Counted from the stretch's first letter, positions 33,963 to 43,957 are shown. The stretch: DNA of 64,000 nt from Bacillota bacterium (GCA_017433375.1 JAFRHG010000030.1:1-64000); one strand, 5' to 3'. Made by a program: numbers and translations. Notes: generated from the letters alone by a model not told the origin.

Positions 33963-34256
33963 TGTAAAACTTTTTCTGAGAAGATCGATATGTCATATTT
34001 GGCATGGAAAAACAAGGATTTCCGGCTTTTCAGGACTGAAATGTGTAAACTTTTTTTCTGAGAAGGCGGTATGTCATAGGTTTTTACGTTTTGTATGTAA
34101 ACTCCTCCTGGCAGAAAAAGAAATGTCATTTTTCGGGCGCTGAAAGGGCGCTGAGAGACACTTCGAAGGCTCATTTGTGTAAAATCCCCGCGTAGAAAAA
34201 GAATATGTCACATGACCTGGCTGTGAAGTGGCGTCGAAGTGCTTGCGTGCATGTAA
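33963..34256. repeat. Modular intergenic repeat, locus B (four bipartite modules)
   Basis: Modules begin with TGTAAA at 33963, 34043, 34096 and 34178, with TGTCAT (TGTCAC in the fourth) starting 28-29 nt later (33991, 34072, 34124, 34206). Gaps between modules are 46, 18 and 48 nt, matching locus A (18, 47). The shared end TTGCGTGCATGTA is about 10 bp before the radA stop. Middle parts are A-rich (GAAAAAG). It lies between convergent EF-G-like and radA genes. Confidence 0.8.
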
Positions 34257-34266
34257 TTCTGGCCCG

Positions 34267-35676
34267 TCAGTCGAAGAAGGGGCGAAGCTCGCCTACGCTG
34301 CGGATGCCCGTCAGCCGGATGTTGGGCGGAACCTCCCGCAGATGCTGGACGTTGCGCACGGGCAGGATCACCCGCTCGAAGCCCAGCCGGTCCGCTTCCC
34401 GGACGATCTTGTCCGCGTTCTGGATGGACCGCAGATCCCCGGTGAGGCCGATCTCGCCCAGGACCAGGGTCTTGCTGTTCAGGGGCCTGCCCAGGCAGGA
34501 GGAGATGACGGCGGCCGCTACGGCCAGATCCGTGTAGGTCCCCTCGGGACGCAGGCCGCCTACGATGTTGACGTAGACATCCTGATCCGACAGGCGCAGG
34601 CCCATCTTTTTTTCCAGGACGGCCAGGATCATGTTGAGTCGTGTGGTGTCGATGCCCAGGGCGGTGCGCCGGGGGAATCCGACGCCGCAGGGGGAGGTGA
34701 GGGCCTGGACTTCCAGGACCAGGGGCCGGGTGCCTTCGTAGACTGCGGTGGCAATGGCGCCGTCGCTTTCCCGGTCCATTTCCTCCATGAGGACGCTGGA
34801 CAGATTTTCGATTTCGATCAGCCCCTCGGCAGCCATTTCGAAGGCGCCGATTTCGCTGGTAGTGCCGAAGCGGTTCTTGTTGGCCCGGAGGATCCGCATC
34901 TCATGGCTCCGGTCTCCGGTGAAGCTGAGCACGCAGTCCACCATGTGCTCCAGGATACGGGGACCGGCCAGGTCGCCGCTCTTGGTCACGTGGGCGACGA
35001 TGAACACCGGAATGCCGAAAGACTTGCCGATGCGCATGAGCTCGTTGCCGCAGGCGCGGACCTGGGAAACGCTGCCCGGCGCGGACTCCAGCTCTTCGGT
35101 GTACATGGTCTGGATAGAATCCACGACGAGAAAGGCCGGGGAGATGGTCTGACAGACGGCGCTGACGTTCTCCATATTGGTTTCCGCCAGGATGAAGAGG
35201 CGGTCGCTGAGGTCGCCGCAGACCCGGTCCGCCCGCATCTTGATCTGTTCTTCAGACTCCTCGCCGGACACGTAGAGAACGGTTCCCTCCGCCGCCGCGA
35301 TGTGGGCTGCCGCCTGGATGATGATGGTGGACTTGCCGATGCCCGGTTCTCCGGAAATCAGGGTCAGGGAGCCGGGGACAAGGCCGCCGCCCAGAACCCG
35401 GTTCAGCTCGCCGATTCCCGTATCGATGCGGGCGCCTTCTTCAGAACGCACGTCCATGAGCCGGGATGGCTTGCCGGCACGTCCGGAGGCGTCCGATCCG
35501 GCTGAGCCGCCTTTTGCCGCACTGGAGACCCGGCGCCGCCGGTCGGTCTCATCGGTCTGGACGACCTTTTCCTCCACCATGGAGTTCCACGCGCCGCAGA
35601 TGCACTGGCCCATCCATTTCGAACTCTCATAGCCGCACTCCTGGCAGACGAATACGGTTTTCTGCTTCTTAGCCAT
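34267..35676 (-). CDS. radA: DNA repair protein RadA (Sms)
   Basis: A 469-residue protein. The C4 zinc finger is FVCQECGYESSKWMGQCICGAW, the RecA-like ATPase has GEPGIGKST and the RadA motif (KNRFGTTSEIGAF), and a Lon-like C-terminal domain follows. RadA is a branch-migration helicase in recombination repair and in natural transformation of Gram-positive bacteria. Its start overlaps the end of the sensor kinase gene by 8 nt, so it is the last gene of a three-gene minus-strand operon. The 3' end abuts repeat locus B. Confidence 0.95.
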   Translation of the reverse strand: MAKKQKTVFVCQECGYESSKWMGQCICGAWNSMVEEKVVQTDETDRRRRVSSAAKGGSAGSDASGRAGKPSRLMDVRSEEGARIDTGIGELNRVLGGGLVPGSLTLISGEPGIGKSTIIIQAAAHIAAAEGTVLYVSGEESEEQIKMRADRVCGDLSDRLFILAETNMENVSAVCQTISPAFLVVDSIQTMYTEELESAPGSVSQVRACGNELMRIGKSFGIPVFIVAHVTKSGDLAGPRILEHMVDCVLSFTGDRSHEMRILRANKNRFGTTSEIGAFEMAAEGLIEIENLSSVLMEEMDRESDGAIATAVYEGTRPLVLEVQALTSPCGVGFPRRTALGIDTTRLNMILAVLEKKMGLRLSDQDVYVNIVGGLRPEGTYTDLAVAAAVISSCLGRPLNSKTLVLGEIGLTGDLRSIQNADKIVREADRLGFERVILPVRNVQHLREVPPNIRLTGIRSVGELRPFFD

Positions 35677-37210
35677 GGGTATTGTCCTCCTCCACAGGCT
35701 CAGACGGCTGCGCGATCTCCGCCAGCACAGCCGGCTCCGCGGGCACGTCCTGAGGTTTATCCTGCAACTTCTCCGCCCGGACGATGTCCATCTCGAACCA
35801 GAAGGCGGAGCCCTGCCCCAGAGTGCTGTCCACTCCGAAGGAAGCCTTGTGCAGCGTCAGGATCTCCTTGACGATGGACAGGCCCAGGCCGGAGCCTTCG
35901 GAGGAGCGGACCATATTGGAACTGGAGCGGTAGTAGCGCTCCCAGATGTGATCCAGATCCTCGGCGGCGATGCCGGGGCCGTGATCCTCCACGCTGAAGC
36001 GGACGAGCCGTCCGCGTTTCTTCAGGGAAATGGCGATGAGTTTATCTTCTCCGCAGAACTTGATGGCATTGGTCACCAGATTGTTGATCACCTGTTTGAT
36101 CTTATCCCTGTCCCCGAAGACGATGAAGTCCAGGGGGCAGTCCACGGTGAAGCGGAAGCCCCGGTCCGCCATGATGTCGTAGGTGCTGACGATGGCATCG
36201 ACTGTATCCGTCAGGCTGAATTCCGCCTGCTCCAGGGACAGCTTGCCCGACTGGAGCCGGGAGACGGTCAGAAGATCTTCCACCAGATTGTTGAGCCGGT
36301 CGGACTCGTCGATGATGACCTGCAGGTGCTGCTCCCGCTTTTCGGGGTTGTCACCGGAGATGTCCCGGATCATTTCCGCGTAGGAGCGGATCATGGTCAG
36401 GGGCGTGCGCAGATCGTGGGACACGTTGGCGATGAGGTCCTTCTGCATGAGGTCGGACTTCTCCAATTCAATGGAGGCACTGGTCAGGGTGTCCGCCAGA
36501 TTGTTGATCTCCGTGTAATGGCCGCCTTTGAAGACCACGCCGTATTCCCCGTGGGCCAGCCGTTCCGCGGAGCGGGTGATCTTGCGGATGGGGCGGGTGA
36601 TGCGGGTGGACAGATAGAGGGACAGTATGCAGGCCAGGACCAGGGAGATGATGGTGACGTAGATCAGGATGGTGGTCATGATCTTCACCGTAGAGGTGAC
36701 CGGCCGCAGAGGCGAGAAGATGTACAGAACCACGGCGTCCTCATAATCGGTGCCGCTGTCGGCCCGGTTCAGGACGGTGGCGGAAGCGAACATCTTCTCC
36801 GGAATGTCCTCGCTGGTGTTGTTCAGCTCCGCCGTGCCCTCGTCGCTCAGCTGGATCTGGCCGTACATGTTTTGAATAGCGCTGCTGTAATTGTCACGGA
36901 TATCCTCTCCCGGTGTGGTATAGACCAGTATGGGAAGCCCTCCCGAATAGGTGATGACGTAGATGTTCAGGTCATAGGAACGGGAGAGGTTGGAAATGTC
37001 ATAAAAGAAGCGCTCCTGATCGTTGTGCAGATAGGAGTGCTGCAGTTCGCGGGTGACGGTCTTCGTCTGGCTGCTCTTCAGGATTCCGTAAAAATTGTTC
37101 AGAAACAGGACCTGCAGTGCCCAGAGCAGAATCATCAGCGTGCCGGCAAAGAGGACGAAGTACATGAAGGTTTTGAAGTTGATGCTTCGAAAGTCGGGCT
37201 TAAGCTTCAA
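35669..37210 (-). CDS. Sensor histidine kinase of a two-component system
   Basis: A 513-residue membrane kinase. TM1 is about residues 15-37, then an extracytoplasmic domain (about 40-175), TM2 about 178-201 and HAMP about 201-255. HisKA follows with phospho-acceptor H265 in ANVSHDLRTP. The ATPase has NNLVTNAIKFC, GPGIAAEDL and GSGLGLSIVKEI. A charged tail follows. It overlaps the regulator stop by 11 nt and the radA start by 8 nt, giving tight coupling. The stimulus is unknown. Confidence 0.9.
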   Translation of the reverse strand: MKLKPDFRSINFKTFMYFVLFAGTLMILLWALQVLFLNNFYGILKSSQTKTVTRELQHSYLHNDQERFFYDISNLSRSYDLNIYVITYSGGLPILVYTTPGEDIRDNYSSAIQNMYGQIQLSDEGTAELNNTSEDIPEKMFASATVLNRADSGTDYEDAVVLYIFSPLRPVTSTVKIMTTILIYVTIISLVLACILSLYLSTRITRPIRKITRSAERLAHGEYGVVFKGGHYTEINNLADTLTSASIELEKSDLMQKDLIANVSHDLRTPLTMIRSYAEMIRDISGDNPEKREQHLQVIIDESDRLNNLVEDLLTVSRLQSGKLSLEQAEFSLTDTVDAIVSTYDIMADRGFRFTVDCPLDFIVFGDRDKIKQVINNLVTNAIKFCGEDKLIAISLKKRGRLVRFSVEDHGPGIAAEDLDHIWERYYRSSSNMVRSSEGSGLGLSIVKEILTLHKASFGVDSTLGQGSAFWFEMDIVRAEKLQDKPQDVPAEPAVLAEIAQPSEPVEEDNTHG

Positions 37211-37871
37211 ATTTGTATCCCACCCCCCGGAGTGTGACGATGTAATCCCGATACTTGCCCAGGTTGTTGCGCAGATTCTTGATGTGGGTATCGATGGTCC
37301 GGTCGTCGCCGAAGAAATCGTATCCCCAGATGTCCGAAAGGAGCTTGTCCCGGGACAGGGCGATGTTCCTGTTTTCCACCAGATAGAACAGGAGGTCGTA
37401 TTCCTTGGGCGTCAGTTCCACCTTTTCCCCGTCGATGGTCACCGTTCTCGCCGGGATGTTGATCTCCAGCCCGTCGAAGCGCATGACCTGGTCGGCGGGC
37501 TTGGCCGCCGGGTTGTGCCGGTTCAGCACGGCGTTGATCCGGGCCATCAGTTCCTTGGGGCTGAAAGGCTTGACCACGTAGTCGTCGATGCCCAGCTCGA
37601 AGCCGAAGAGTTTGTCATACTCCTCGCTGCGGGCCGACAGCATGATGATGGGGATGTCCTTGGTTTTGCGGATCTCCTTGCAGGCGGAATACCCGTCCAG
37701 CTTCGGCATCATGATGTCCATGATGATCAGATCGTAATCGTTGAGTTTGCACAGACCGACGGCGGTCATGCCGTCCGCGGCTTCCGTGATTTCGTGTCCG
37801 TTGAACTCGGAATACTCCCGGATGACCTCCCGGATTTTCTGCTCGTCGTCTGCTACCAGAATCTTTGCCAT
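37200..37871 (-). CDS. OmpR-family response regulator
   Basis: A 223-residue protein. The receiver domain has acidic D8/D9, phospho-acceptor D52 (IIMDIMMPKLDG) and K102-like YVVKPF. The OmpR winged helix is complete (VELTPKEYDLLFYLVENRN ... DDRTIDTHIKNLRNNLGKY). It is the first gene of the regulator-kinase-radA operon and is divergent from carD, with about 120 bp between the starts. Confidence 0.92.
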   Translation of the reverse strand: MAKILVADDEQKIREVIREYSEFNGHEITEAADGMTAVGLCKLNDYDLIIMDIMMPKLDGYSACKEIRKTKDIPIIMLSARSEEYDKLFGFELGIDDYVVKPFSPKELMARINAVLNRHNPAAKPADQVMRFDGLEINIPARTVTIDGEKVELTPKEYDLLFYLVENRNIALSRDKLLSDIWGYDFFGDDRTIDTHIKNLRNNLGKYRDYIVTLRGVGYKFEA

Positions 37872-37958
37872 GGTTTGCCTCCCTTTGCTAAAGGATACCG
37901 CAGTTTTGTGAAGGGTTTATGTATATTCTTTGCATTTCTATCATAGCATATTCTGTGG

Positions 37959-37964
37959 TATAAT
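37959..37964 (+). promoter_or_regulatory. Extended -10 promoter of carD
   Basis: TATAAT (37959-37964) is preceded by TGTGG, giving an extended -10 (TG-N). The -35 position holds only TTCTAT. Confidence 0.5.
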
Positions 37965-37991
37965 ACTACATAGGTATGACCAGGAGGGAGA

Positions 37992-38468
37992 ATGATGTAC
38001 CAGAAAGGCGACAGTATCCTCTATCCCATGCATGGGGCGGGGGTAATCGAATCCATCGAAAAGCGCGAAATACTGGGCAGCATCAAGGAGTACTACATCC
38101 TGCACGTTCCCATCGGTGACATGCAGGTGATGATCCCTGTGGAAAACAGCGACATGGTCGGCGTCCGGCCGGTGGTTTCACCGAAGGAGGCGGAGGCGGC
38201 CATCGAGATTCTCCGTCAGGAATCCACGCCCATGATCGGCAACTGGAACAAGCGGTACCGGGAGAATATGGAGAAGATCAAAACCGGCCGGATCGACCAG
38301 GTGGCGGAGATCGTCCGTAATCTGACCCGGGTGGACAGGGAAAACCGCCTGTCCGCCGGCGAGAAGAAAATGCTGTCCAACGTCCGTCGGGTGCTCCAGA
38401 GCGAATTCATGCTCGTTTTCAATATTGACGAGGAGGAAGCACGCAGGAGGATCGAAGACGCGATCTAG
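37992..38468 (+). CDS. CarD-family RNA polymerase-binding regulator
   Basis: A 158-residue protein. The N-terminal Tudor-like RNA polymerase-interaction domain is MYQKGDSILYPMHGAGVIESIEKREILGSIKEYYIL. The helical C-terminal DNA-binding part follows (about 60-158). CarD stabilises open complexes. Two adjacent ATG codons exist (37992, 37995) with ggagg upstream. It leads the order carD-yacL-ispDF conserved in Firmicutes. Confidence 0.9.
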   Translation: MMYQKGDSILYPMHGAGVIESIEKREILGSIKEYYILHVPIGDMQVMIPVENSDMVGVRPVVSPKEAEAAIEILRQESTPMIGNWNKRYRENMEKIKTGRIDQVAEIVRNLTRVDRENRLSAGEKKMLSNVRRVLQSEFMLVFNIDEEEARRRIEDAI

Positions 38469-38541
38469 GTCATGCCCCCTGCAGTCTGGCAGAACGCGGA
38501 CCCGCAGGGGTTAATATTCTGATGGAAAGGAGGTGAGAAAC

Positions 38542-39654
38542 ATGCTGCAGAAACTGTTCAAGGCGATCCTGACGATTGTCGGGTTTGTGGTTGGCTACGG
38601 TGCGTACCAGCTGACGTGTTATATCGCGGCGGGACGGGGATTCGACATGGAGAAGAATCTGTCCCTGCCGGAAAATGTATTTATCGCTGTTGCGTTCGCA
38701 ATTATCTTTGGATTAATCTTTTACAAGCTGGCACCGGTGCTGGGCAGACGGGGACAGAAGGCGGCGGACAATATCGAATCGGACCTGAAAAAAGCGTCCA
38801 ACAATGACATTGTCTTTACTGCCGTCGGCCTGATCCTGGGTCTCCTGGTCGCGTACCTGCTGACCGGACTCTACAGCGGCATCCAGATTCCGATTCTGAA
38901 GGTGATCCTGAATATCATCACCTATCTGATTCTGGGTTTTCTGGGGATCGTCATCGCAACGAGCAGGGGCAAGGAGATCGGCTCAGCCATCCTGTCCAAC
39001 CGCCGGGATTTTATGTCTTCGGGACGGACAGGCAAAGGCAAGCCCGAGGCAGTGCCGAAGATCCTGGATACCAGCGTCATCATCGACGGCCGGATCTACG
39101 ATATCCTGAACACAGGGTTTATCGAGGGCCCCATCGTGATACCGGAATTCGTTCTGGTGGAACTGCGTCACATCGCCGATTCCTCGGATTCCCTGAAGCG
39201 GAACCGGGGCCGGCGCGGACTGGATATCCTTAATAAGATCCAGACGGAGTACGGCATCGAGATCTACAACACGGCCGAGGAGAAATCCCTGGATGAGATC
39301 CCGGAAGTGGACGTCAAGCTGCTCAAGCTGGCGCAGATCATGAACGGAAAAGTAGTAACCAATGACTTCAATCTGAACAAGGTGGCGACCATCAAGGGCG
39401 TGGAAGTGCTCAACATCAACGAGCTGGCCAACACCCTGAAACCGGTGGTCCTTCCCGGCGAGGAGATGATCGTATCCCTGGTCAAGGAAGGTAAGGAGCA
39501 GGATCAGGCGGTAGCCTATCTGGATGATGGAACCATGATCGTCGTGGAAGACGGCCGGCGGTTCATCGGACAGACCCTGAAAGTGGTCGTAACCAGCGTG
39601 CTGCAGACGACGGCGGGCAGAATGATCTTCGCCCGGCCGGCGGGAGATAAGTGA
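38542..39654 (+). CDS. YacL-type PIN/TRAM membrane protein
   Basis: A 370-residue protein. Four hydrophobic helices (about residues 5-30, 45-70, 90-115, 120-140) precede a PIN nuclease-like domain ([18 protein letters not shown] ... [31 protein letters not shown] ... [12 protein letters not shown]) and a TRAM-like end ([32 protein letters not shown]). It may act as a membrane-tethered RNase. ATG 38542 lies 6-8 nt after a near-perfect SD (aaaggaggtg), better than the upstream in-frame GTG. Confidence 0.9.
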   Translation: MLQKLFKAILTIVGFVVGYGAYQLTCYIAAGRGFDMEKNLSLPENVFIAVAFAIIFGLIFYKLAPVLGRRGQKAADNIESDLKKASNNDIVFTAVGLILGLLVAYLLTGLYSGIQIPILKVILNIITYLILGFLGIVIATSRGKEIGSAILSNRRDFMSSGRTGKGKPEAVPKILDTSVIIDGRIYDILNTGFIEGPIVIPEFVLVELRHIADSSDSLKRNRGRRGLDILNKIQTEYGIEIYNTAEEKSLDEIPEVDVKLLKLAQIMNGKVVTNDFNLNKVATIKGVEVLNINELANTLKPVVLPGEEMIVSLVKEGKEQDQAVAYLDDGTMIVVEDGRRFIGQTLKVVVTSVLQTTAGRMIFARPAGDK

Positions 39655-39662
39655 GGCCAGAC

Positions 39663-40808
39663 ATGTTTGAAGGAAGGCGTGTAGCGGCAATTATCGCAGC
39701 GGGAGGGAAGGGAACCCGCATGGGTTCCGACCTCCCCAAGCAGTATATGAAGATCGGCGGGCAGCCGGTTCTCATCAAGGCCATGAAGACCTTTGAGAAC
39801 ATGGAAGCCATCGATCACATTTTTGTGGTGGCCGGCGAGGACTACGTGCAGCTGTGCGAGGACCTGATCGGCGCCTACGGGCTGGACAAAGTGGAATCCG
39901 TAGTGGCCGGCGGCGAGGAGCGACAGGACTCGGTATACAACGCGCTGCAGGAGATGAACCGCCGCAAGCCCGGTGTGGAGTATGTGCTCATTCATGACGC
40001 GGCCAGGCCCTTCGTCAGCGAAGAGGTCGTGGAAAGCGTCCTGCGGGAGACGGCGCGAAAGGGCGCGGCGGTCGCCTGCGTGGCCATGAAGAACAGCGTC
40101 CGCAAACTGGGGGAGGAAAGCAGCGAGAGCGTGGACCGGAGGGACTACGTCTCCGTGCAGACGCCCCAGGGATTCCGCAAGTCCCTGCTCATCGAAGCCT
40201 ACGAGAAGGCCTATGACGATTCCTTTTACGGGACGGACGACGCCGCCATCGTGGAACACGCCGGCGGCAAGATCGCCATCGTAGACGGCGAATACCAGAA
40301 CATCAAGATCACCACAAGGGAGGATCTGCCCATGGAAAACCGCATCGGCACGGGATTTGACGTCCACCGCCTGGTGGAGGGACGCAAACTGATCCTGGGC
40401 GGAGTGGAGATCCCCTGGGAGAAGGGCCTGGACGGCCACTCCGACGCGGACGTGCTGGTCCACGCCCTGATGGACGCCCTGCTGGGCGCCGCCGGAATGG
40501 GCGACATCGGCCTGCATTTCCCGGACACGGATCCGGCCTATGAGGGCATATCCAGCATGCTGCTTTTGAAGGAAGTCCATCAGAAACTGGAGGACGCCTT
40601 CTACCGGATCGGCAATGTGGACGTGACGGTCATCGCCCAGCGGCCGAAGCTGCGGCCCTACATCGAGGAGATGCGGGACATGGTAGCGGAGTGCCTGGAT
40701 ATCGACCGCAGCCGGGTGAGCATCAAGGCCACCACCACGGAAAGCCTGGGATTCACCGGAAGGGAAGAGGGCATCGCCTGCCAGGCGGCGGCCTCGATCT
40801 ACCGGTAG
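39663..40808 (+). CDS. ispDF: Bifunctional IspD-IspF (MEP pathway)
   Basis: A 381-residue fusion. The IspD half (about 1-225; [36 protein letters not shown]) makes CDP-methylerythritol. The IspF half (about 227-381; [45 protein letters not shown]) forms the cyclodiphosphate. Both catalytic and zinc residues look intact. I chose ATG 39663, 8 nt after the yacL stop, with gtgagg upstream. The fusion skips the intervening IspE activity, as known in some bacteria. Confidence 0.93.
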   Translation: MFEGRRVAAIIAAGGKGTRMGSDLPKQYMKIGGQPVLIKAMKTFENMEAIDHIFVVAGEDYVQLCEDLIGAYGLDKVESVVAGGEERQDSVYNALQEMNRRKPGVEYVLIHDAARPFVSEEVVESVLRETARKGAAVACVAMKNSVRKLGEESSESVDRRDYVSVQTPQGFRKSLLIEAYEKAYDDSFYGTDDAAIVEHAGGKIAIVDGEYQNIKITTREDLPMENRIGTGFDVHRLVEGRKLILGGVEIPWEKGLDGHSDADVLVHALMDALLGAAGMGDIGLHFPDTDPAYEGISSMLLLKEVHQKLEDAFYRIGNVDVTVIAQRPKLRPYIEEMRDMVAECLDIDRSRVSIKATTTESLGFTGREEGIACQAAASIYR

Positions 40809-40915
40809 CACACAGACCAGAGCGGCCTGAGCGGCATTGCCTTTGCACCCGCCTCCGGCACTACAACAACAGAAACTAACGGGCGCGGCCCGGGAAAAGA
40901 GGAAAAGACGATAAT

Positions 40916-42649
40916 ATGAAATGTTCAACTATGCACTTTAAGACACTGCGGGAAGTACCGGCGGAAGCCGAGATCCCCAGCCACATCCTTTTGCTGAGGG
41001 CGGGAATGATCCGCAAACTGGTTTCCGGCGTTTACGGCTTCATGCCCCTGGGCTGGCGGTCCATCCGCAAAATCGAGGACATCGTCCGGCAGGAAATGGA
41101 CGCTTCCGGCGGACAGGAAATCCACATGTCGGCCATTCAGCCGGCGGAGCTCTGGCAGGAGTCAGGCCGCTGGTCGGCCTACGGACCGGAGCTGTGGCGC
41201 CTCAAGGACCGCAATGACCGGGACTTCTGTCTCGGACCGACCCACGAGGAAATATTCACGGACATCGTGCGCAACGACATCTCCTCCTACCGGCAGCTGC
41301 CCATGAATCTCTATCAGATCCAGACCAAGTACCGGGACGAGGCCCGGCCCCGCTTCGGCCTGATGCGCAGCCGGGAGTTCATCATGAAGGACGCCTATTC
41401 CTTTGACCGGGACGAAGCGGGCCTGGACGAGAGCTATCGGATCATGTATGAGGCTTACGGGCGGATCTTCACCCGGTGCGGGCTGACCTTCCGTCCCGTG
41501 GAGGCGGATTCCGGCGCCATCGGCGGCAGCAACTCCCACGAGTTCACGGCCCTGTCGGAGGTGGGCGAGAGCGAGATCGCCTACTGTGAGAAGTGCAGCA
41601 TGGCGGCGACCACGGAACGGGCGGAGTGCGTCGATGCAAAGGCAATGGACGACGCGGAGCTCCCCATGGAGGAGGTCCACACTCCGGGCACATCCACCAT
41701 TGAAGCGGTAGCCGATTACCTGGGCCTGGACAAATCCCAGACCATGAAGGCGCTGCTCTTCGTGAAGTATGACGAACAGGGGCAGGAGGACGGCTACGTG
41801 GCCGCCTTCGTCCGCGGCGACCGGGAACTGAACATGACCAAGCTGGTCAACGCGCTGGATATCCCCGAGCACGCGATTGCCTTTGCTGACGAAGAAAGCA
41901 TGGGCGCGGCCACCGGCTGCGTCGGCGGATTCACCGGACCGGTGGGGCTGCACGACTGCACCATCGTCGTGGACAGCGAGCTGCCGGGGCAGAAGAACCT
42001 TTGCGCCGGCGCCTGCAAGGTCGACCATCATATCAAGAACGTAAACTACGGCCGGGACTACACCGGCGATATCGTGACGGACATCAAGGTGCTGGGCGAG
42101 GGGGATCCCTGCCCGGTCTGCGGCGCGCCGGTGAAATACGCCCGGGGCATCGAGGTGGGCCAGGTCTTCAAGCTGGGCACCAAGTACAGCGAGTCCATGG
42201 GGGCCTATTACAAAGACGAGAACATGGAGAGCTATCCCATCGTCATGGGCTGCTACGGCATCGGCGTGAGCCGGACGCTGGCGGCGGTGGTGGAGCAGCA
42301 CCACGATGACAACGGGATCATCTGGCCCATGTCCGTGGCGCCCTATCACGTGATCATCACCCTGATGAAGCCCGATGACGAGGTCCAGAGCGGCGTGGCG
42401 GAAAAGATCTACGACGCGCTGCTGGACGCGGGCGTGGAAGTCATGCTGGACGACCGCAAGGAGCGTCCCGGCGTCAAGTTCAAGGACGCGGATCTGCTGG
42501 GCATTCCCCTGCGGATCACCGTGGGCCGCGGCGCGGCGGACGGCATGGTGGAATACAAGCTGCGCAGGGATGCGGAGCGCACCGACATGACGGTGGAGGA
42601 GGCCATCGCGGAGGCCATCCGGATTGTCAATGAAGAACGGAACGGATAA
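40916..42649 (+). CDS. proS: Prolyl-tRNA synthetase (bacterial type)
   Basis: A 577-residue class II synthetase with motif 2 region (TKYRDEARPRFGLMRSREFIMKDAYSF) and motif 3 (MGCYGIGVSRTLAAVVEQ). It carries the bacterial insertion between motifs 2 and 3 (about 230-400), homologous to YbaK, which edits Ala-tRNAPro. Length is normal for the family. The 107-bp gap before it contains a dispersed 10-mer (40837) and no leader is evident. Two more copies lie inside (41636, 41877). Confidence 0.95.
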   Translation: MKCSTMHFKTLREVPAEAEIPSHILLLRAGMIRKLVSGVYGFMPLGWRSIRKIEDIVRQEMDASGGQEIHMSAIQPAELWQESGRWSAYGPELWRLKDRNDRDFCLGPTHEEIFTDIVRNDISSYRQLPMNLYQIQTKYRDEARPRFGLMRSREFIMKDAYSFDRDEAGLDESYRIMYEAYGRIFTRCGLTFRPVEADSGAIGGSNSHEFTALSEVGESEIAYCEKCSMAATTERAECVDAKAMDDAELPMEEVHTPGTSTIEAVADYLGLDKSQTMKALLFVKYDEQGQEDGYVAAFVRGDRELNMTKLVNALDIPEHAIAFADEESMGAATGCVGGFTGPVGLHDCTIVVDSELPGQKNLCAGACKVDHHIKNVNYGRDYTGDIVTDIKVLGEGDPCPVCGAPVKYARGIEVGQVFKLGTKYSESMGAYYKDENMESYPIVMGCYGIGVSRTLAAVVEQHHDDNGIIWPMSVAPYHVIITLMKPDDEVQSGVAEKIYDALLDAGVEVMLDDRKERPGVKFKDADLLGIPLRITVGRGAADGMVEYKLRRDAERTDMTVEEAIAEAIRIVNEERNG

Positions 42650-43280
42650 ACATAAGGGCGGGGGCCGCGACACCGGCGAAGGGGTCGTGGACCACGGCGG
42701 TACGGGCCGGCTGATGGGGAAACTGTTCTGGGAATTCCTGAAACTGGGCCTGTTCACCATCGGCGGCGGCATGGCCATGATTCCCCAGATGCAGCGCCTT
42801 GCGTCGGAGGACAACCGCTGGCTTTCCCGTGAGGAAGTTGTGGACTGCATCGCCCTCAGCCAGTCCCTGCCCGGCATCATCGCCATCAATATGGCCACCT
42901 ATATCGGCCGGCGGATCTGCGGCGTCCGGGGAGCCGTCGCGGCGACGACGGGCGTGGTCCTGCCGTCCTTTGTGATCATCCTGGCGGCGGTGCTGGCGCT
43001 GGGCCAGATCGGGGACAACCCCTGGCTGGCCGGTGCGTTTCTCGGCGTCAAGGCAGCGGTCTGCGGACTGATCCTGGTCACGGCCGTCAGGCTGGGCAGG
43101 CAGATTCTCCGCTCGCCCTTTCACTGGGTCCTGATGATCGGTTCCCTGATTGCCATCGGTTTTCTGGGGATCAACGCCGTCTGGGTCGTTTTGGCCGGCG
43201 CCCTGGCGGGCATCTTCCGATGCCTGATCGTGACGCGGGAAGAGAAGCCGGGACAGACGGGAGAGGGGGGAGAGCGATGA
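42630..43280 (+). CDS. ChrA-family transporter, first half
   Basis: A 216-residue membrane protein of the short-chain chromate ion transporter family: FLKLGLFTIGGGMAMIPQMQ, CIALSQSLPGIIAINMATYIGRR, GAVAATTGVVLPSFVIILAAVL. It forms a pair with the following gene. Each gives one half of the ChrA-like transporter; chromate or sulfate export is possible. The start overlaps proS by 20 nt. ATG 42714 (MGKLFWEFLKLG) would remove a non-homologous N-terminal tail, so the start is uncertain. Confidence 0.85.
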   Translation: MKNGTDKHKGGGRDTGEGVVDHGGTGRLMGKLFWEFLKLGLFTIGGGMAMIPQMQRLASEDNRWLSREEVVDCIALSQSLPGIIAINMATYIGRRICGVRGAVAATTGVVLPSFVIILAAVLALGQIGDNPWLAGAFLGVKAAVCGLILVTAVRLGRQILRSPFHWVLMIGSLIAIGFLGINAVWVVLAGALAGIFRCLIVTREEKPGQTGEGGER

Positions 43281-43861
43281 CGGAACTCACCCTCTTTGCG
43301 GCATTCTTCCGCATCGGACTCTTCGGTTTCGGTGGCGGACTGGTCATGCTCCCGCTGATCTACCAGAGCGTGCAGCAGTTCGGCTTCATGTCAACGGAGG
43401 AATTCTCCGACCTGCTGGCTTTGTCCCAGGTCACTCCGGGACCCATTGCGGTCAACGCAGCGACCTATGTGGGACTTCACGCAGGCGGTCTTCCCGGCGC
43501 GGTCTGCGCCACCATCGGCGTCACGCTTCCGGCATTCCTGATCATGCTTCTGGTCTGCCGGATCCTGGACCGGTTCCAGACGAATCCGCTGGTGAAGGGT
43601 GGCTTCGAGGGCATCCGGCCGGTGACGGTGGGCATGGTAGGCGCCGGGGTGCTCTTTGTCAGCCAGGGCGTGCTGGTACACGGCCCGGTGGTCTCGGCGA
43701 AACTGGTGACCGCCGGCATCGGATACTACGACTTTATCGCCATTGCCATCGCCGCGGCCTCGGTGCTGCTCATGACCCTGCTGAACATGAAGCCTATTCG
43801 GGTCATGCTGCTGATGGCGGTCGTCGGCGCACTGCTGGGCGGCCTGGGCGTGTTCGGGTGA
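43277..43861 (+). CDS. ChrA-family transporter, second half
   Basis: A 194-residue protein homologous to the preceding gene (LFAAFFRIGLFGFGGGLVMLPLIYQ, LLALSQVTPGPIAVNAATYVGLHAGG). ATG 43277 overlaps the previous stop (ATGA). Pairs of short ChrA genes are typical of Firmicutes. Confidence 0.87.
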   Translation: MTELTLFAAFFRIGLFGFGGGLVMLPLIYQSVQQFGFMSTEEFSDLLALSQVTPGPIAVNAATYVGLHAGGLPGAVCATIGVTLPAFLIMLLVCRILDRFQTNPLVKGGFEGIRPVTVGMVGAGVLFVSQGVLVHGPVVSAKLVTAGIGYYDFIAIAIAAASVLLMTLLNMKPIRVMLLMAVVGALLGGLGVFG

Positions 43862-43957
43862 CATACTCCCACCACTCTATGAAAAAACGTGGCTTCATGG
43901 GGCGCCGCCCGGCTGGCGGACGGCTCGCCGATAACGACAGTAACGGAGAGGTACATT

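Noticed and set aside
33963-34256. CRISPR-like array at locus B (and at locus A)
   Set aside because: Modules vary in sequence, gaps alternate between about 18 and 47 nt, the gaps are homologous between the two loci, and no cas gene is nearby.
36000-37000. Plus-strand open frames opposite radA and the sensor kinase
   Set aside because: They are shadows of the minus-strand operon, lack SD sequences and show no family signature.
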